DNA of 64,000 nt from Astrothelium macrocarpum (lineage: Eukaryota > Ascomycota > Dothideomycetes > Trypetheliales > Trypetheliaceae): contig JAGEMR010000154.1 in assembly GCA_021030915.1 (NCBI GenBank), positions 1 through 64,000 of the forward strand. Reading direction: 5' to 3'. The position numbers and the translations under genes are program-made. Positions 45,291-57,377 of this stretch are shown in pieces (position 1 is the stretch's first letter; each line of letters opens with the position of its first letter). Under the pieces are notes generated by a model that was not told the origin of the DNA, did no database searches, and saw only the letters and a program-made list of their open reading frames with translations.

Positions 45291-47054
45291 TTGCTTATAA
45301 TTCCACCAATATGCAAGTAATTGAGTTCGCAATTGAAACGTTAAATTCGTAAAAGGTTCCTAATTTTACAAAAATTGTGAAAGAATTTGGAATTGATCGA
45401 TTGATATTATCACGGTACTGGCGAGGCAAAACTGTCTCAAAAAATGAATATCGCGAAAATAAAAGTCTATTCAATAATAAACAAATAAAGATTCTTATAA
45501 ATGAGATAAATAAATTCTTTATTTTTGATATTTCTTTTATACCGGCTATGATTCGCAGATTTACATCTGATTTAATTGATATATGATCTGAAAATCATTA
45601 AATTGAATATTTTAAATAGAATTATAAGAATGAAATTACATCAGTCTATTTTACAGATTTTGATATCGTATAAAAGAAATCAAATAACTGATCTAAATTA
45701 AAAAAATATTATGATCTAATAAATTTATTATTTATTCTAATATTTATATTAATATTATTAATAATTTATTCGAAAATTGGACGAATATAATATTTCATTA
45801 TAGAATTGTTATAATATTGATAAAAAGGATTTTTTATAAAATTATATTCATAAAATGAAATACATTATTTTTATATTAATATTCAAATAAGGCCGGATTA
45901 AAGATTTATTATAGACAGATAATAGATCGTGAATTATTCTTATAATTACCATTTATATAAATGATATTTATTTATTATTATATCTGATTTATTAAAATCA
46001 TAATAATTTTCAAATTTCGTGATTTCAAAATTTTAAATCAGATGAATATAATTATTATTTCATAAATACAATTTCCGGTTTTATAAATGAGGAATTAATA
46101 TTTGAATGATTTATCAATATTTTCAATAAAATAATATATAAAAAGATTGATAATGGCAGATATTGGAAATTTTTTTGATTGAATGGCCATAATAGTCATT
46201 TTAATCTGAAATTTTTTTATTGATATATTGAAAATCGTATATTAATAGTCGTTTTTCCGCCTCATTTAATATATTAATTATAATTTTTTGATATTAATCT
46301 TTTTAATATTTTAATTATTCGATATTTATAAAAATTGTAGAATTGGATTTATATTATCGGCGGAAATGTTATTTTATTTTAGAAAGATTTCTTTAATCTA
46401 TTTTAATCTATTTTTATTGAAATTTTTAATGAATATAATATTATAAATGATTGGATCAAAATAGATTTAATATCGTTTTATTCAGAAATTGTATTTAATT
46501 AATTGATATCATCAAATTGGCCTATTTCAAATAATTTAAGAGGGTCATTTTTAGATATTTCTGAAAATGATTGAAAAAAAATAAGATAATTTATTTATAT
46601 AGAAATAACTGATGTTATCAATAAAAAATTTCTTCATAAATATGAGATAATAGCCGTAGAAAATGCTATTTTAAAATACCAATTCGTATAGATTAATGAG
46701 TATATCAAAATCCAGAAAAAATGGAAGTCTTGTGATAAAATTCTGATCGAGGAAATCCGTATTAAAAACGAAAAGAAAATAATCTAGATCAGTTTTAAGA
46801 AAATTAAACGCGTTTTACAATTTCAGGAATAAAAAGATCAGACAGAATAGATTCGATAAACTGACAAATAATAATAATCTGAATAACGTATTATGAAAAA
46901 GGCATTAAAGGAGCGACAGTTTCAAAAGTGAAAGGTTGAACGAGAAAGAAAGAGATTTGAAAAAATAGAATAAGAGACTGATTAAAAGACTGCACGGGAG
47001 ATGAAAAAAGAATAAAAAGAAATTACGATACAGCTTTTATTAGAAATTAAAATA

Positions 47055-47116
47055 ACGTATAACACAAGCGAGTCGGCCACCCAAGCGAGTCGGCCACTTT
47101 TCCGCACTCTCGTACA
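47055..47116 (+). repeat. E3 left terminal inverted repeat with internal direct repeat
   Basis: Starts ACGTATAACACAAGCGAGTC. It contains the 15-bp unit AAGCGAGTCGGCCAC twice in tandem, separated by two bases; likely transposase binding sites. Confidence 0.93.
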
Positions 47117-48852
47117 ACTCTTATTCAAATCAAATTTTCTTCACATTCTATCATGGTTCAAACCTGGAAAGAAAATGATCTTATTCTTGTATTTCAGATA
47201 TTTCAAAAGAATCCTAAATTAAATATTCGCCGTACGGTAATTATATATAAAATTCCTCATACGATATTTCAAAATCAATAACACGAAAAATTTTCATAAC
47301 ACGATATTCAATCTTATAATCAAAAATTTATTGAATTAAAAAAATAAATATTTGTATAATATATATTTGATTTGGATTCATAATCATTTCTTTTCTGATA
47401 TTATGATATTGAAGATATAATGAATCAATTATTATACGACCGCGATATATTGTGTATAAATAAAAATTGGATTTTTAATTTCATATAACGATAATCTGAA
47501 TTCCGGATACGTTTTAATCATAAAATCGATTATCAGAGAATTCAATATAAAAATTCTGACAAATTTCATGAATGATTTAATCTCGTATGATATATAATCG
47601 ATAAATTTGATATTCAAAAGGGAAATATTTACAATTTTAATAAAACGGGATTTTTGATGGGTCAAATTTTATTAGAAATAATTATTATCAATATTGAAAG
47701 ATATAAAAAATTTTGTATAATTTAATAAAATAATCAAAAATGAATGATAATAATTTAAAATATGAATGTATTGAATTATATTATTCCATCGTATATTATT
47801 ATCGCGGATAAAAATCATCTCTCATTTTGATATAAAAATAGTCCATTATCATACGATTAAATAATTATTATATCAGATAATAATTGAATAATAAATGAAT
47901 GAGATCTAGATTGGATTTAATATTTTAATCGGTATATTAAGAATCGTATGATAGATATATATTATCTTTTTATTTTTGATGGATATAAAAGCCATCATTT
48001 TACTGATTTTGAATTGTATTATCAAAAAAATAATATTATTATATTTTATATATCTATTCATTCATTATATAAATTATAGTTATTTGATATAGGCTCTTTT
48101 CGTGTATTGAAACGCGTATATGGCCAAGTAATTGATAATCTCGTATGAACGCATATTACTCATATTTCAAAGAAGGATTTCTTTCTAATATTTTATAAGA
48201 CTTTTCAGATTATTATAATAGAATCAAATGTTCAAAGAGATTTTTGAAAAATAGGATTTATATTGTATGATTTAGAATATGTGATTTCATAATTGGATGT
48301 GAAATTATATATATCTATATTCTCGGGAAATTTTTCTGGGACCCCTCTTTTGTGGGAATCAAAGATATCAAATAATCCCATTAAAAGACAATTTTAAATT
48401 GAATATATCAAAAATCGAATTATACGATATTAAAATAATTCTTCATCTGAATTTTTATCTGCTATTGATCAATTTTCATGTGATACGACCGTAATAATAC
48501 ATTAATTGATCCTTTTGAAAGGAGAGGTTGAAATATTTCGTATGATAAATCAAAAATTTAACCGACGTCGGAGGATTAAAAAAACCCGTCTATTAGAAGG
48601 AGGATCTTTTTCTGTACAAAATGGATAGAATCTGCAGATTCAGAAAGAGTCTCAGTAGATAGTATAATAAGAAATAGATGAAAATGATAGTTGTATAAGA
48701 ATGTCAAAAATACATAAACGGCGATATGATAACTGCAACAAATCTGGGCATAATACGCGCATCTGTATTATAATTAAAGATATATCTGAGAAAGAGAATT
48801 CTGAATAGTTTAGAGAAATTTATGTTGTTATAGTTAAATTATTTGAGTTCTT

Positions 48853-48914
48853 TGTATGAGAGTGCGGAAAAGTGGCCGACTCGCTTGGGTGGCCGACTCG
48901 CTTGTGTTATACGT
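48853..48914 (-). repeat. E3 right terminal inverted repeat
   Basis: Reverse complement of the left arm with one mismatch over 62 bases, including both 15-bp units. Confidence 0.93.
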
Positions 48915-49174
48915 TACCAGAAAAAAGATTTAAAAGAAAGAAGAAATAGATTATTAAAATAGAGATATTAAATTCGGTATCTGAGACTGTTATAAGATAA
49001 GAAATAGTAGAAATTATAAAAATCAAATCAGGGCGTAATATTAGACGATCACGTCATTTAGAGGACTTTGATCTATAGCGAAACGTTTCATATAGATATT
49101 ATCAACTAGTTTTCTAAATTTAAAATAAAAGTATCTATATTTGGTTGAGAAATAAATGCTTTAATATGGTAGAT

Positions 49175-49230
49175 TTTTATAGTGGTGAGTGTGCACGCTG
49201 CAGGCACGTGCACGCTGCCGGCAAAACTCC
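49175..49230 (-). repeat. E2 right terminal inverted repeat
   Basis: Reverse complement of the left arm, ending GGCAAAACTCC before TA. It is GC-rich against an AT-rich interior. Confidence 0.92.
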
Positions 49231-49232
49231 TA

Positions 49233-50042
49233 CTTTTGACATCATATTTAACGACACCAGTCCAGCTCATGTTGATTTGTAGAATACCCAGATAGTTTCC
49301 ACCAGATATCTTGCATGTTCCGTTTTCTCTTTGTAAGGTTCCCTCGGTTTCTCATTGTAACAAGACATTATGGCGTAACGCTATTTTGTAGTAGGTTCGA
49401 TACAAAAATTCGAGGACAATAAAGTAGATTGAAAGGAGGTCGAGTCTGTTATTTCTTTGGTTGACATAACACTTATCATCATATGTTTAGCTTATCAGCT
49501 TCCGACATTTCAAGCTGAGTTGAATGACCAACAATTTGGATTAATGTTGACGACAAACTTGGATCGCTTGCCTTGCCGGCTTTTCTCGACAATGCAGTTA
49601 CTAGAAACTACTCCGAGCATTGTACTGCTCGTAGAGCCCACTGCTGTCTAAAATTGAATGAATAGAACTAGGCTAAACAATAACAAGTGTTATATATACA
49701 TGAAGGGATGTTAACAAGCAAGTAACGGATAAGATGACTGAAATAATGCTAACAGACGTGTTAGTCGTTGAGGGGCATGTTAGATGCCGAAATTCTTCAC
49801 ATATAAGGGGAAAAAACCATCAAGATTGCTCGACAATACCGAACCGGAATAAAGACTGGTGGGAAAAGGCGTTGTGTAATACAGACTTGACTGACAGATC
49901 CACAGTCAGAAGGCGAAGAATACGCGGACGTTACTCCCGACCAGGGGACTCTCAATGTTCTGATCAGCCGCCTGATGAATTGCGTCCTAAATGACCATCG
50001 TCGCTTCATCTGCAACTCTTTTCTGACATCATTTGCTCTTTC
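49233..50042. other. Intergenic, right flank of E2
   Basis: Normal composition returns abruptly. No coding sequence is recognised before the end of the secreted-protein gene. No gene fragment matching the left flank of E2 was found, so E2 appears to have entered intergenic DNA. Confidence 0.45.
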
Positions 50043-51368
50043 TTATTTGAAGGTCACCTTGATAGCCTCAGTGTCGGCAGGATAATTAGAATACGAAATA
50101 GTTAATGTTTTTCCTGTAATGTCAAGATATGGATGAGAAACACCGGCATATACCATACCGCCAAGGTCCTTGATACTTGCGGTATACACAATGACATCCT
50201 CAGACCAAGGACCTTCCGGGGAAGGTGCAGTGCGAATTAAGACATCAGTACCACCGGGCGCTTCCGACAGTCAGTACTCTCATGACATATCAGATGAATA
50301 TTAAAGAGACGAGCCTCGACAAAAAGTCACGAGGCTAATAAAGATTCATTTGCGCTTGACGCGATTGTGAAGGTGAAGAGGAAATAGGTCCTTACCAAGA
50401 TGGACAAACAAATATGCTTTATAATGCGGAGACCATGATATTGTTCCCTGGCCGGTATTCCACATGACGGCAGTCGTGGAATCGAATTGGGTTGGTACCT
50501 CACCAGACCAACCGACGGTTCGTCCGTGCCAGTACTCATACTGGCCAAGATCAAAAGCTTTTCCAGCCTTCACGCGTGCCTGGTACACGTAGTTGCTCAT
50601 CGTGTATCCCATCTCGCTATTCGGAGCCCCTCCCAGTGCATAAATGTAATCGCTCTTCTCATCCCGATACGCAGCAATATCACCATAGCGAGGGGTTGTG
50701 GTTGCATTCCACCAGAATCCATTCTCACCGAACCGATGAGTGACAGACGGCTTATCATCAACCACCTCAACCTTTGCTACACCAGCGCCTTTGAGGCCAG
50801 CCAAGTTTTCATTCTAGGTGTCGGAAGAGTAAGCATCCATTTATGAGTGTATCAACAATGAACTCACCACAACATAAAAGACAAGGCCCTCACCAATGGT
50901 CCCATTAGTCTCACACAGACTGGTCCCGCCGAATCCAGTATCAGCGCTTTCGCCCCACAGACTATTGTAGGGAATAAATTGTTTGGGGTATGCTATTGGA
51001 TGATCCGAGTTCAAATCGACGTCATGTAGGTCAAGAACGTTGTCTGTCATCGCAGCTATAGAATCTCGTACCATTCCATGAAACCCGCCAGCAGTGGCCG
51101 CTAAAGTGGTTGGATCCGTGACGCCTGGAGCACAATAGCTAGTATCACCAAAGATGGAATACCATTTACCGGAAATTTGGCCGGTGAATCCTAAGTCGCG
51201 AATAACACAGGTGTTATTGCTTTTTTGGGGACCCAAGTATTCGGTGTTGAATGCGAGGGAGACTGAGTTACTTCCATAAGGTTGAGTGTTATCGGTAGCA
51301 CGTTTGTTGTGTGGGAATGCAAAGGACAACGAGATGCCCATCAGGGCAGTAACAATCCTAGAGAACAT
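50043..51368 (-). CDS. Secreted DUF4185-like protein
   Basis: Extracellular protein of 378 residues, probably a beta-propeller-type carbohydrate-active or binding fold by family. Exons 51,368-50,868, 50,813-50,396 and 50,260-50,043; introns of 54 and 135 bp with GTGAGT...CCTAG and GTAAGG...GGAAG. A signal peptide opens it (MFSRIVTALMGISLSFAFP). Recognisable repeats of the fold are GKWYSIFGDTSYC, AYPKQFIPYNSLWGESAD, YIYALGGAPN, VYQARVKAGKAFDLGQYEYW and PSPEGPWSEDVIVYTAS, which are typical of DUF4185 and glycosidase-like propellers. The start is the first ATG, and the signal peptide confirms it. The substrate is unknown. It stands alone between E2 and a long spacer. Confidence 0.82.
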
Positions 51369-52537
51369 GTTGTCGCTAATGATAGCCAGAAAGACAAAAG
51401 GAACGGACGGCCACGGGCCTTGGTTGAAAATAGGGTTTCAATCTAGAAACAAAAAAAAATAGATAACGAGCGAATGTTGCGAAGAAGAGACGGCAATTAG
51501 AGACGCAAAGAAATGAAAGATTGGGTACTATAGGCTAATAGTGGATTGCGCCGAGCATGTGAATATTTGAATGGGCTGATAGGAAGAGCTGGTGGGGAAT
51601 TCTGCAAAGGGACTCCAATACCGAGGAATTCCTACCAGTCAATGGGAAACTAGATGCTACAAATCCTTCTGCCTACTCTTCTTGTCTTAGTCTCTTGACA
51701 GGGGGAGCGCTCCAGTCAGGTTGATTGTTTTGTTAGAATCCGCCCACGAGTATGGATGAATGACAAATTCCGTGGTTTCCCGTTGCGTGTTCGGGTCAAG
51801 TTGGTCGGAACACTTATTTTCGAGAGCGAGTGAATTTCAGGACAAATGGCTCTATTCCACATGGACGGGTTCGAGGTTTTGGAGACCCGATTGGGGTGAA
51901 GAAAATAGGGGCTGTCGCGGGGTTGTGTTTAATGAGCAGGGGCGCGGAGGCTGGCTTTGGTGATGAAACAGCTAGGTAGGTAGCTCTTTAGCTAAGGTAG
52001 TCAATCTACGATCTGGAAAGATCGATGCAAGCATTTTCCAGATGGCAGATAATCGGAGATACGCGAGTTTGACAATAAGGTCGAAGCTTTGATCTGCGCT
52101 ACCTACCAATACGAGCAGGCAGGCTTGATGGCGTCGTGGCGCCCATGTGACATCCTCTGGATCAAGTCCACTGTCCGTGGTTCCTCAGAGTAATAGATTT
52201 TGCCAGCCACAGTGTCGGCAATATATACATATGAAAGATGAGTTTTGGATATCTCTCACTGGGGACTGCGGTAAAATATGATACGGCTGGCATGAGAAAC
52301 AATTCGTCAAGTATCCGTTAGACCCTCAATATCATTTCCAGATATTGGAAATGTCCCATCCATCAACTAACCCTCACCAAGTCGTCTTTTTATTTATAAT
52401 TGATAATGTTTCCAACGGATATTTGTTGCTCTATTTCTCTTGTAGCTTACAAGTATCTAGGATTCATTTTCTTACCCAAAAGACCTTGGTCATGCTTTAC
52501 TTCTGTTAATGATTTGTCTGCCATGTTTGAAGATTCA
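51369..52537. other. Long intergenic stretch, nothing recognised
   Basis: Promoter of the secreted protein at the left and terminator of the PAF-acetylhydrolase-like gene at the right. An A-rich tract lies near 51,450. No coherent frame was seen. Confidence 0.45.
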
Positions 52538-54730
52538 TCATTGGTCACACTCTTCGTTCTCATCCTCTCTTAGCACACTTTTCTTCCTCGAGATTTCACT
52601 CTCGGGAACATTCTCTATTCCCGTCCGCTCGGCTCCATAAGGCCATTCATCAGAAATCTCTGTTTGAAAATTTTCGTCGAACCTTTTCTTCTCTTTTTCC
52701 ACGTCTCGACCGGCCTCTACGTCCTGTTCAGGCACTTCATCTTCGGTCCTCCTTCGACATGTTACCCCAAACCGCTTCAACTCTTCTTCATTTGGCTTGA
52801 AATGCATCCACACCTCATCCTCCAATGTCACCTTGCCCTTATTTCGTCGCCATTCATCCCGGATCTTTCTTACTGGGCGTGGAAAGACCAATCGTTTCCA
52901 AAACTCATATGGAATCTTGAGTCGCAATGCAAGAAATTTGTCGTCCGGACGACGTTGACCAGGGACCTCGCCATCATTTAGCACAAAAGTGTCAAGAACA
53001 CCAGCACCAGATCCGTTTCCATCGAGTTGTTCGCTTCGAGCTTCAGTACGCACGGCACGAGTTGCCCATATAAGATCTGAAGGCAAGACGAAACGGAGGA
53101 ACTCGAGAGAAGCATCGATGTTTAGATCGAGTGCTCTTTTAGGATCTGCTGTAGCTTTAAGAAACATGCTACATAGCCGAGGATAGAGGATTGAAAAGTC
53201 AGATTGGGAAATGTGAACTGTGCCGCGCACTGTTAGAAGCCATGAGAGTTTGGAGTTGGTTCGGGGTACATGGATTGAGGTTTCAGAGGGATACGCAGAA
53301 AGTGCTTCGGGTTGGCTAGAGGCTGCTTCCTTGATAACAGAGAGAGCAGCGTCAAAATTGGAAGCCCAATACATAAACGCTTCCGAATTGATGCCAAGGA
53401 GGGGAGCATGGATGCGACGTTGAGGTTCGTCAACAGGCGGCTTCATCCCAGCACCCCAGATATCGTAGATAATTCCTTGCCCTACAAATGAAAAGCGATT
53501 TGCGTCTCTAAGGACTTCCACAGTGGTGGCAGCACCGAATGAATGTCCAACCATTGTAACATGTTCCAAGTTGAATCGATCTTTCCACAAGTCCCACTTG
53601 ACGCCATCCAGCCCTCTGGAGCTTGACCCGGTGTAGCCCTTTTTTCGCAAATTTCGCCGATAAATATATTCTTCTCCATTTCCTCCACATAAATTCCCCA
53701 ATAAGATGTATATTTCGTCTAGTTCTGCGAGCCGCAATGCCAGCTGAGCATCCCTGAGCTCTCGATCAACTCCCTTTTCATTGTGCGGACTTGTGTCATA
53801 GGGGTTCCTTTTAGGCCAAATATAGTCCACGATATCGGATTTCTGCATCTTTTCTTTAGCCGTGTGATCGATGCCCCCGTTTTCTTCCATTTCTCTTCGG
53901 CTTCCTTCTCCATGTTCAGAATGATTGACAAAGGTCCGTGGTCCTGTTCCGTCTCTGTGCTCTACAGCACAAACCACGAAACCATAACTTGCGAACTCGC
54001 CACACAAGCTCGAGTACGTCGTACGTGTCCCACACAATCCATGACTGAACAGTATAAGGGGAAACTTGGGTTTTGATTCTGGCTCGTTTCCTTCTGGAGG
54101 TCTGCCTTCGACGTTTTTGGCCTTCTTTCCACCTTTTGAATAACTCTTTTCCGCAGGCCAATGATCAGCTAGCCGAGCATTTCTAAACGCTGGGATTTTG
54201 GTAAACATTGTGGTAGTAAAAAAGAACGGTAGTGACGCCCAATTTCCAAGGCCAGCAACTTTACCAAACCCCGTCGCCGTTTTGTCCCGTGGTCGAGGAA
54301 GCCAGGTCTCGCGAGACCACTGCTTGTACCCTGCTGGATCATAGCCTGAGCCTGACTCAATAGCGCAGGGATAATAGATTGTCACAAGGACAGTCTCGAG
54401 TTGGAGGAGATGTCGATGGTTGCGGGTAATGTGCGAAAACGTACGGGGATTTTGGGCAGGAACTTCGATATCCATGATGCCAACCTATGACATCAAGTCA
54501 GACAGGAGTGAACCAAAAGAAAATTAACAGAGTAGACCAACATCGTAAGGCCCAGAATAGCCCGGCAGTGTGCTATTCAAAAATCCCAGCTTATCGCGAA
54601 GGCTTCGCGGCGGTCGTGATTTGGGCTTGTTGCTGTGACGCCTTCTTTTTTCACTACTTATACTCGCAGTACGGGACAGTTTTCCGTCTAGAGGCTTTGG
54701 GCCTTTGAATTGAGATGCAATAGCAACCAT
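52538..54730 (-). CDS. PAF-acetylhydrolase-like phospholipase A2
   Basis: Serine esterase of the platelet-activating factor acetylhydrolase (isoform II) family, expected to hydrolyse short or oxidised sn-2 acyl groups of phospholipids. Exons 54,730-54,542 and 54,484-52,538 give 711 residues. The junction restores LPGYSGPYDVGIMDIEVPAQ, a conserved opening; the donor is GTTGGT, and CTGAC precedes the acceptor. The catalytic part shows LILFSHGLCGTRTTYSSL, VCAVEHRDGTGPRTF and the nucleophile GHSFGAATT (about residue 376). A His in VRGTVHISQSD is a candidate for the triad. The C-terminal 150 residues are charged and lack a clear domain. The N-terminus is basic with no signal peptide, so it is probably intracellular. 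The start MVAIASQFKG was chosen as the only ATG before the conserved part. Confidence 0.88.
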
Positions 54731-55447
54731 GGCAGGCAGGATCGTAAATGACGAACAAGCGGTTTGCGAAGAACAACGTAAAGTAAGCTCCAATGTAACT
54801 TTGCAGTCACACGCGCTGATCAGCCTGGGAGCCAAGGAATACCAAGGCAATCTGTTAGTATTGCGGCATCGAGTCTGGGCGACATTGTTGGGGCTGCTGC
54901 TTGAGCATGTGAGAAAAGATGACGTCGGGGCAGTGTGCTGAAACAGCGGAGAAAGTGTCACCTTTGAAGTAGCTTCGCAACCAGCACATCCTACGTCTCT
55001 TTACGTCGCTCAACACTTGAACAAAAGAAGAAGAGTTCATTCTGTGGATCGAGATTCCTTTGAACAATAAATTAAATGGCTCGTGGGTGAGGTGAAAGTA
55101 CCTTAAAAGCGACATTTCCCATTACATCCAGTAATATCTCCTCTCAAATTACAGTTACCAAAGCAATGAGAATCTAATGCCAATGCCTACTTCAAGTTAC
55201 ATCAACAGTACTGTTTAAATGCCATTGATTCATTATCGAAATTATTGCAACCTTGCCTTCCATTCCAACACTCATCAACGCCTTACAGCAATGGATCGAT
55301 GCAAACAAGGGTTGAGCACACGTTATCCAAATCAGCTTCAAAAATATATGTTGAGAGCTGGCATACAAATCCCCTCAACATGGGTTGTAGAATGGAAGAG
55401 CGCATAGTATCGTTAGCTACCACTATGGGTAAACCATCAAAAGAACG
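54731..55447. other. Intergenic, nothing recognised
   Basis: Promoter of the PAF-acetylhydrolase-like gene and downstream region of the aquaporin gene. No coherent frame or repeat was found. Confidence 0.5.
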
Positions 55448-57098
55448 TCAAACCGTTGATTTCGCTTTTGGAGAGGCTGTCTTTTCTTCCGCATCCTTGT
55501 CGTTATCATCTGCTCCCGGATTGGCCGTTTCGTACTCCAATATCTTGACAAATTTGTAAAAAAAGACTGAAATGAGTGCTCCAAGTCCTGGTCCGATCCC
55601 TAGTAGTAGATACATATGATTAGCGCACGTAGATTCAACAAGTTTCGAACGCGATGAGAAAGACCAAAAAAAGGTCACCTACAATAAATCCAATGTTCTG
55701 AGTCAAATTTTCGTGAAACGACACATGGGCCAAAACTCCTTGCTGGATTCAAACTACCTCCTGTGTAGTATACTCCCACAAGCTCCCCAACAAATAGGGC
55801 AAGACCAATTCCAATTGGCGCAAGGTACGTCGCTTTATGTTTCTCCTTTGCAAGCATGAAAATCGTAAAAACCAGTTCCGCTGTGAGAAGCGCCTCAATA
55901 AAGACGCCCTGCGCCAGGGACGTGTTGGCAGAAAGAGTAGTCCGGACGTTGAATGGTGTAGGAAACATGACTTTAACGAGCTCTGACGCAAACATGGCTC
56001 CACACAACTGAGCAATCACCAGTAGAAAAGCTCGTACGGGCGTGATTGCTCCGACTGCCGCCATAGCAAGGCTAACCTAACCATAACAAGCTCCGTCAGT
56101 ATATTTGGAAATTTTTATTTAATTGCAATTGGCAACGAAGATGGGAATGCTTGTGCTTACCGCGGGATTGAATAAGCCACCAGATACGCGGAAAAAGATA
56201 AAAACGTTTACCATGAGAGAGAAGCCAAAGACGACTGCAACGTACAGCAGTACTGTAGGATTAAAACCAGTATCTTGCCCTGTCGTTGTATTAGTTGTTC
56301 CTTTGGCTCCAATGTTTGCTACTTGAGTGCCGGCAAAGGCAAGATACAGAAACATTGTTGTACCAACAAATTCGCCGATAATTGCCACGAAATCTATCAT
56401 ACATGAGCAGTTGTTTGCAAAAGGTCCACCGAGTACTTACGATTCTTGGCTTCGCTGTTCATCCACATCGTCCATGGCATTCTTAAAATCTCGCTTGGCT
56501 CACGATCACGCGTTGGTGGGCGTCTTCCATATCCGCCCCTTCCACCCCCACCTGTCCCTCCGGCTCCACGATCGTCAACATATTCCTCATCAGCATACTC
56601 ATCCTCAGAATAGTAATCCGATTTGGGGGGAAATGGCCGACTATAATGGCGGCGAGCTGGACCCCTGGTAGAACCATATCGGCCGACCGACATTGGTGGG
56701 CCAGGGCGACGAGATGAATACCTTGGACGAAGCTCATAGTCTGCATCATCAAACTCATCACGAGAATAAGGTGATCGATAATTGGGATAATAGCTCCTGC
56801 GCTCGTCCCAAGGCTTCCCGTAATCTCGAGTCGGCACCCAACGCATAACCTCATTGTTTGGACGACGACTTTCCGAGTAGCGCCTGGGTGGCTCATCTGG
56901 TGGGCCTTCAAAGGCAAGAGGTCCAATAGTACTCACATCTCGACGCTCTTTGCCAAGACGTGCCTCATCTGGTGGCTGTGGCTCATCTGAGTGTAGTAGA
57001 GCCTCGCCTTCATCTTCAGAAGGGCGCGGGACTGTGGTGCCATCCTTCGATTTCTCACCATAGTAGGAGGGTAGGGCAGCAGGTTGACTCTGAGACAT
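55448..57098 (-). CDS. Aquaporin with long N-terminal extension
   Basis: Water or small-solute channel of the MIP family in a cell membrane, 478 residues. Exons 57,098-56,441, 56,393-56,161, 56,076-55,683 and 55,599-55,448. The two pore motifs are intact: GLFNPAV (about residue 295, spanning a splice) and GGSLNPARSF (about 407). Six membrane segments are visible, starting FVAIIGEFVGTTMFLYLAFA and ending IGPGLGALISVFFYKFVKIL; splicing gives HWIYWIGPGLG, the usual end of the channel. Residues 1-220 form a hydrophilic extension rich in Arg, Tyr, Pro and Asp with a Gly-rich tract, as in some filamentous-fungal aquaporins; it may gate or anchor the channel. The ATG is at 57,098, directly after a GTG. 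Confidence 0.92.
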
Positions 57099-57377
57099 CA
57101 CGCTCGAAACCAGGGCAAAGAGTGAGGAATGTATAGATTAAAAGATTTGAGTGATCTGCAAAAGAGATGAATGATAGCTCAGACCATTAGGGTGATATAA
57201 AGAAGCGCTGACTGATTGTTCTGAAATGAGACTATAGAGAACGATTCATGACAATCGTATGTATTTAGGTCTTGAGAAAGCGGACAAGCAAATGGAGGTC
57301 GGCGACCTGGTACCCAACCCATCTTGGATGCTTAGGGGAACAGCAGCTCTAAACGACGTTATCAGGGGTTTGTATTA
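57099..57377. other. Upstream region of the aquaporin gene
   Basis: No coding sequence recognised. It probably holds the aquaporin promoter. Confidence 0.4.

Larger units (their letters stand above)
47055..48914 (+). mobile_element. E3: RIPed Fot/pogo-type transposon nested in E2
   Basis: 1860 bp with 62-bp inverted repeats and TA at both ends (47,053-47,054 and 48,915-48,916). It was inserted in the Lys/Arg-rich C-terminal coding region of E2's transposase, which resumes after it. Reading through stops on the plus strand gives FQIFQKNPKLNIRRTVIIYK and IPHTIFQNQ (helix-turn-helix, from 47,190), LDLDS (47,370), ENSI, a degenerate NFDETGF equivalent near 47,630, and near 48,700 a terminal zinc knuckle KRRYDNCNKSGHNTRIC with one Cys lost. 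This order is that of common Ascomycete pogo-like transposases. It is a different family from E1/E2 by termini and by the zinc knuckle. Confidence 0.88.
45220..49230 (+). mobile_element. E2: RIPed pogo-type DNA transposon carrying a nested element
   Basis: 4011 bp with long inverted repeats, flanked by TA at 45,218-45,219 and 49,231-49,232. Removing nested E3 and one TA leaves about 2149 bp, close to E1. An open stretch at 45,377-45,586 encodes the CENP-B-type helix-turn-helix: EFGIDRLILSRYWRGKTVSK, then EYRENKSLFNNKQIKILINE and PAMIRRFTSDL. Downstream, stop-ridden sequence still reads EITSVYFTDFDIV, then IYLPLYLIYQNHNNFQISWF-like DDE segments near 45,960-46,030, and a Lys/Arg-rich C-terminus from about 46,880. 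The termini start GGAGTTTT against GGAGTCTC in E1, so the two are relatives. No functional transposase can be made. Confidence 0.88.

Noticed and set aside
45051..45332. Minus-strand frame spanning the left end of E2
   Set aside because: It runs through the TA target and inverted repeat, so it is a chance fusion of flank and transposon.
47432..47665. Minus-strand 77-codon frame inside E3
   Set aside because: It is the mirror of the degenerate transposase, which reads correctly on the plus strand.
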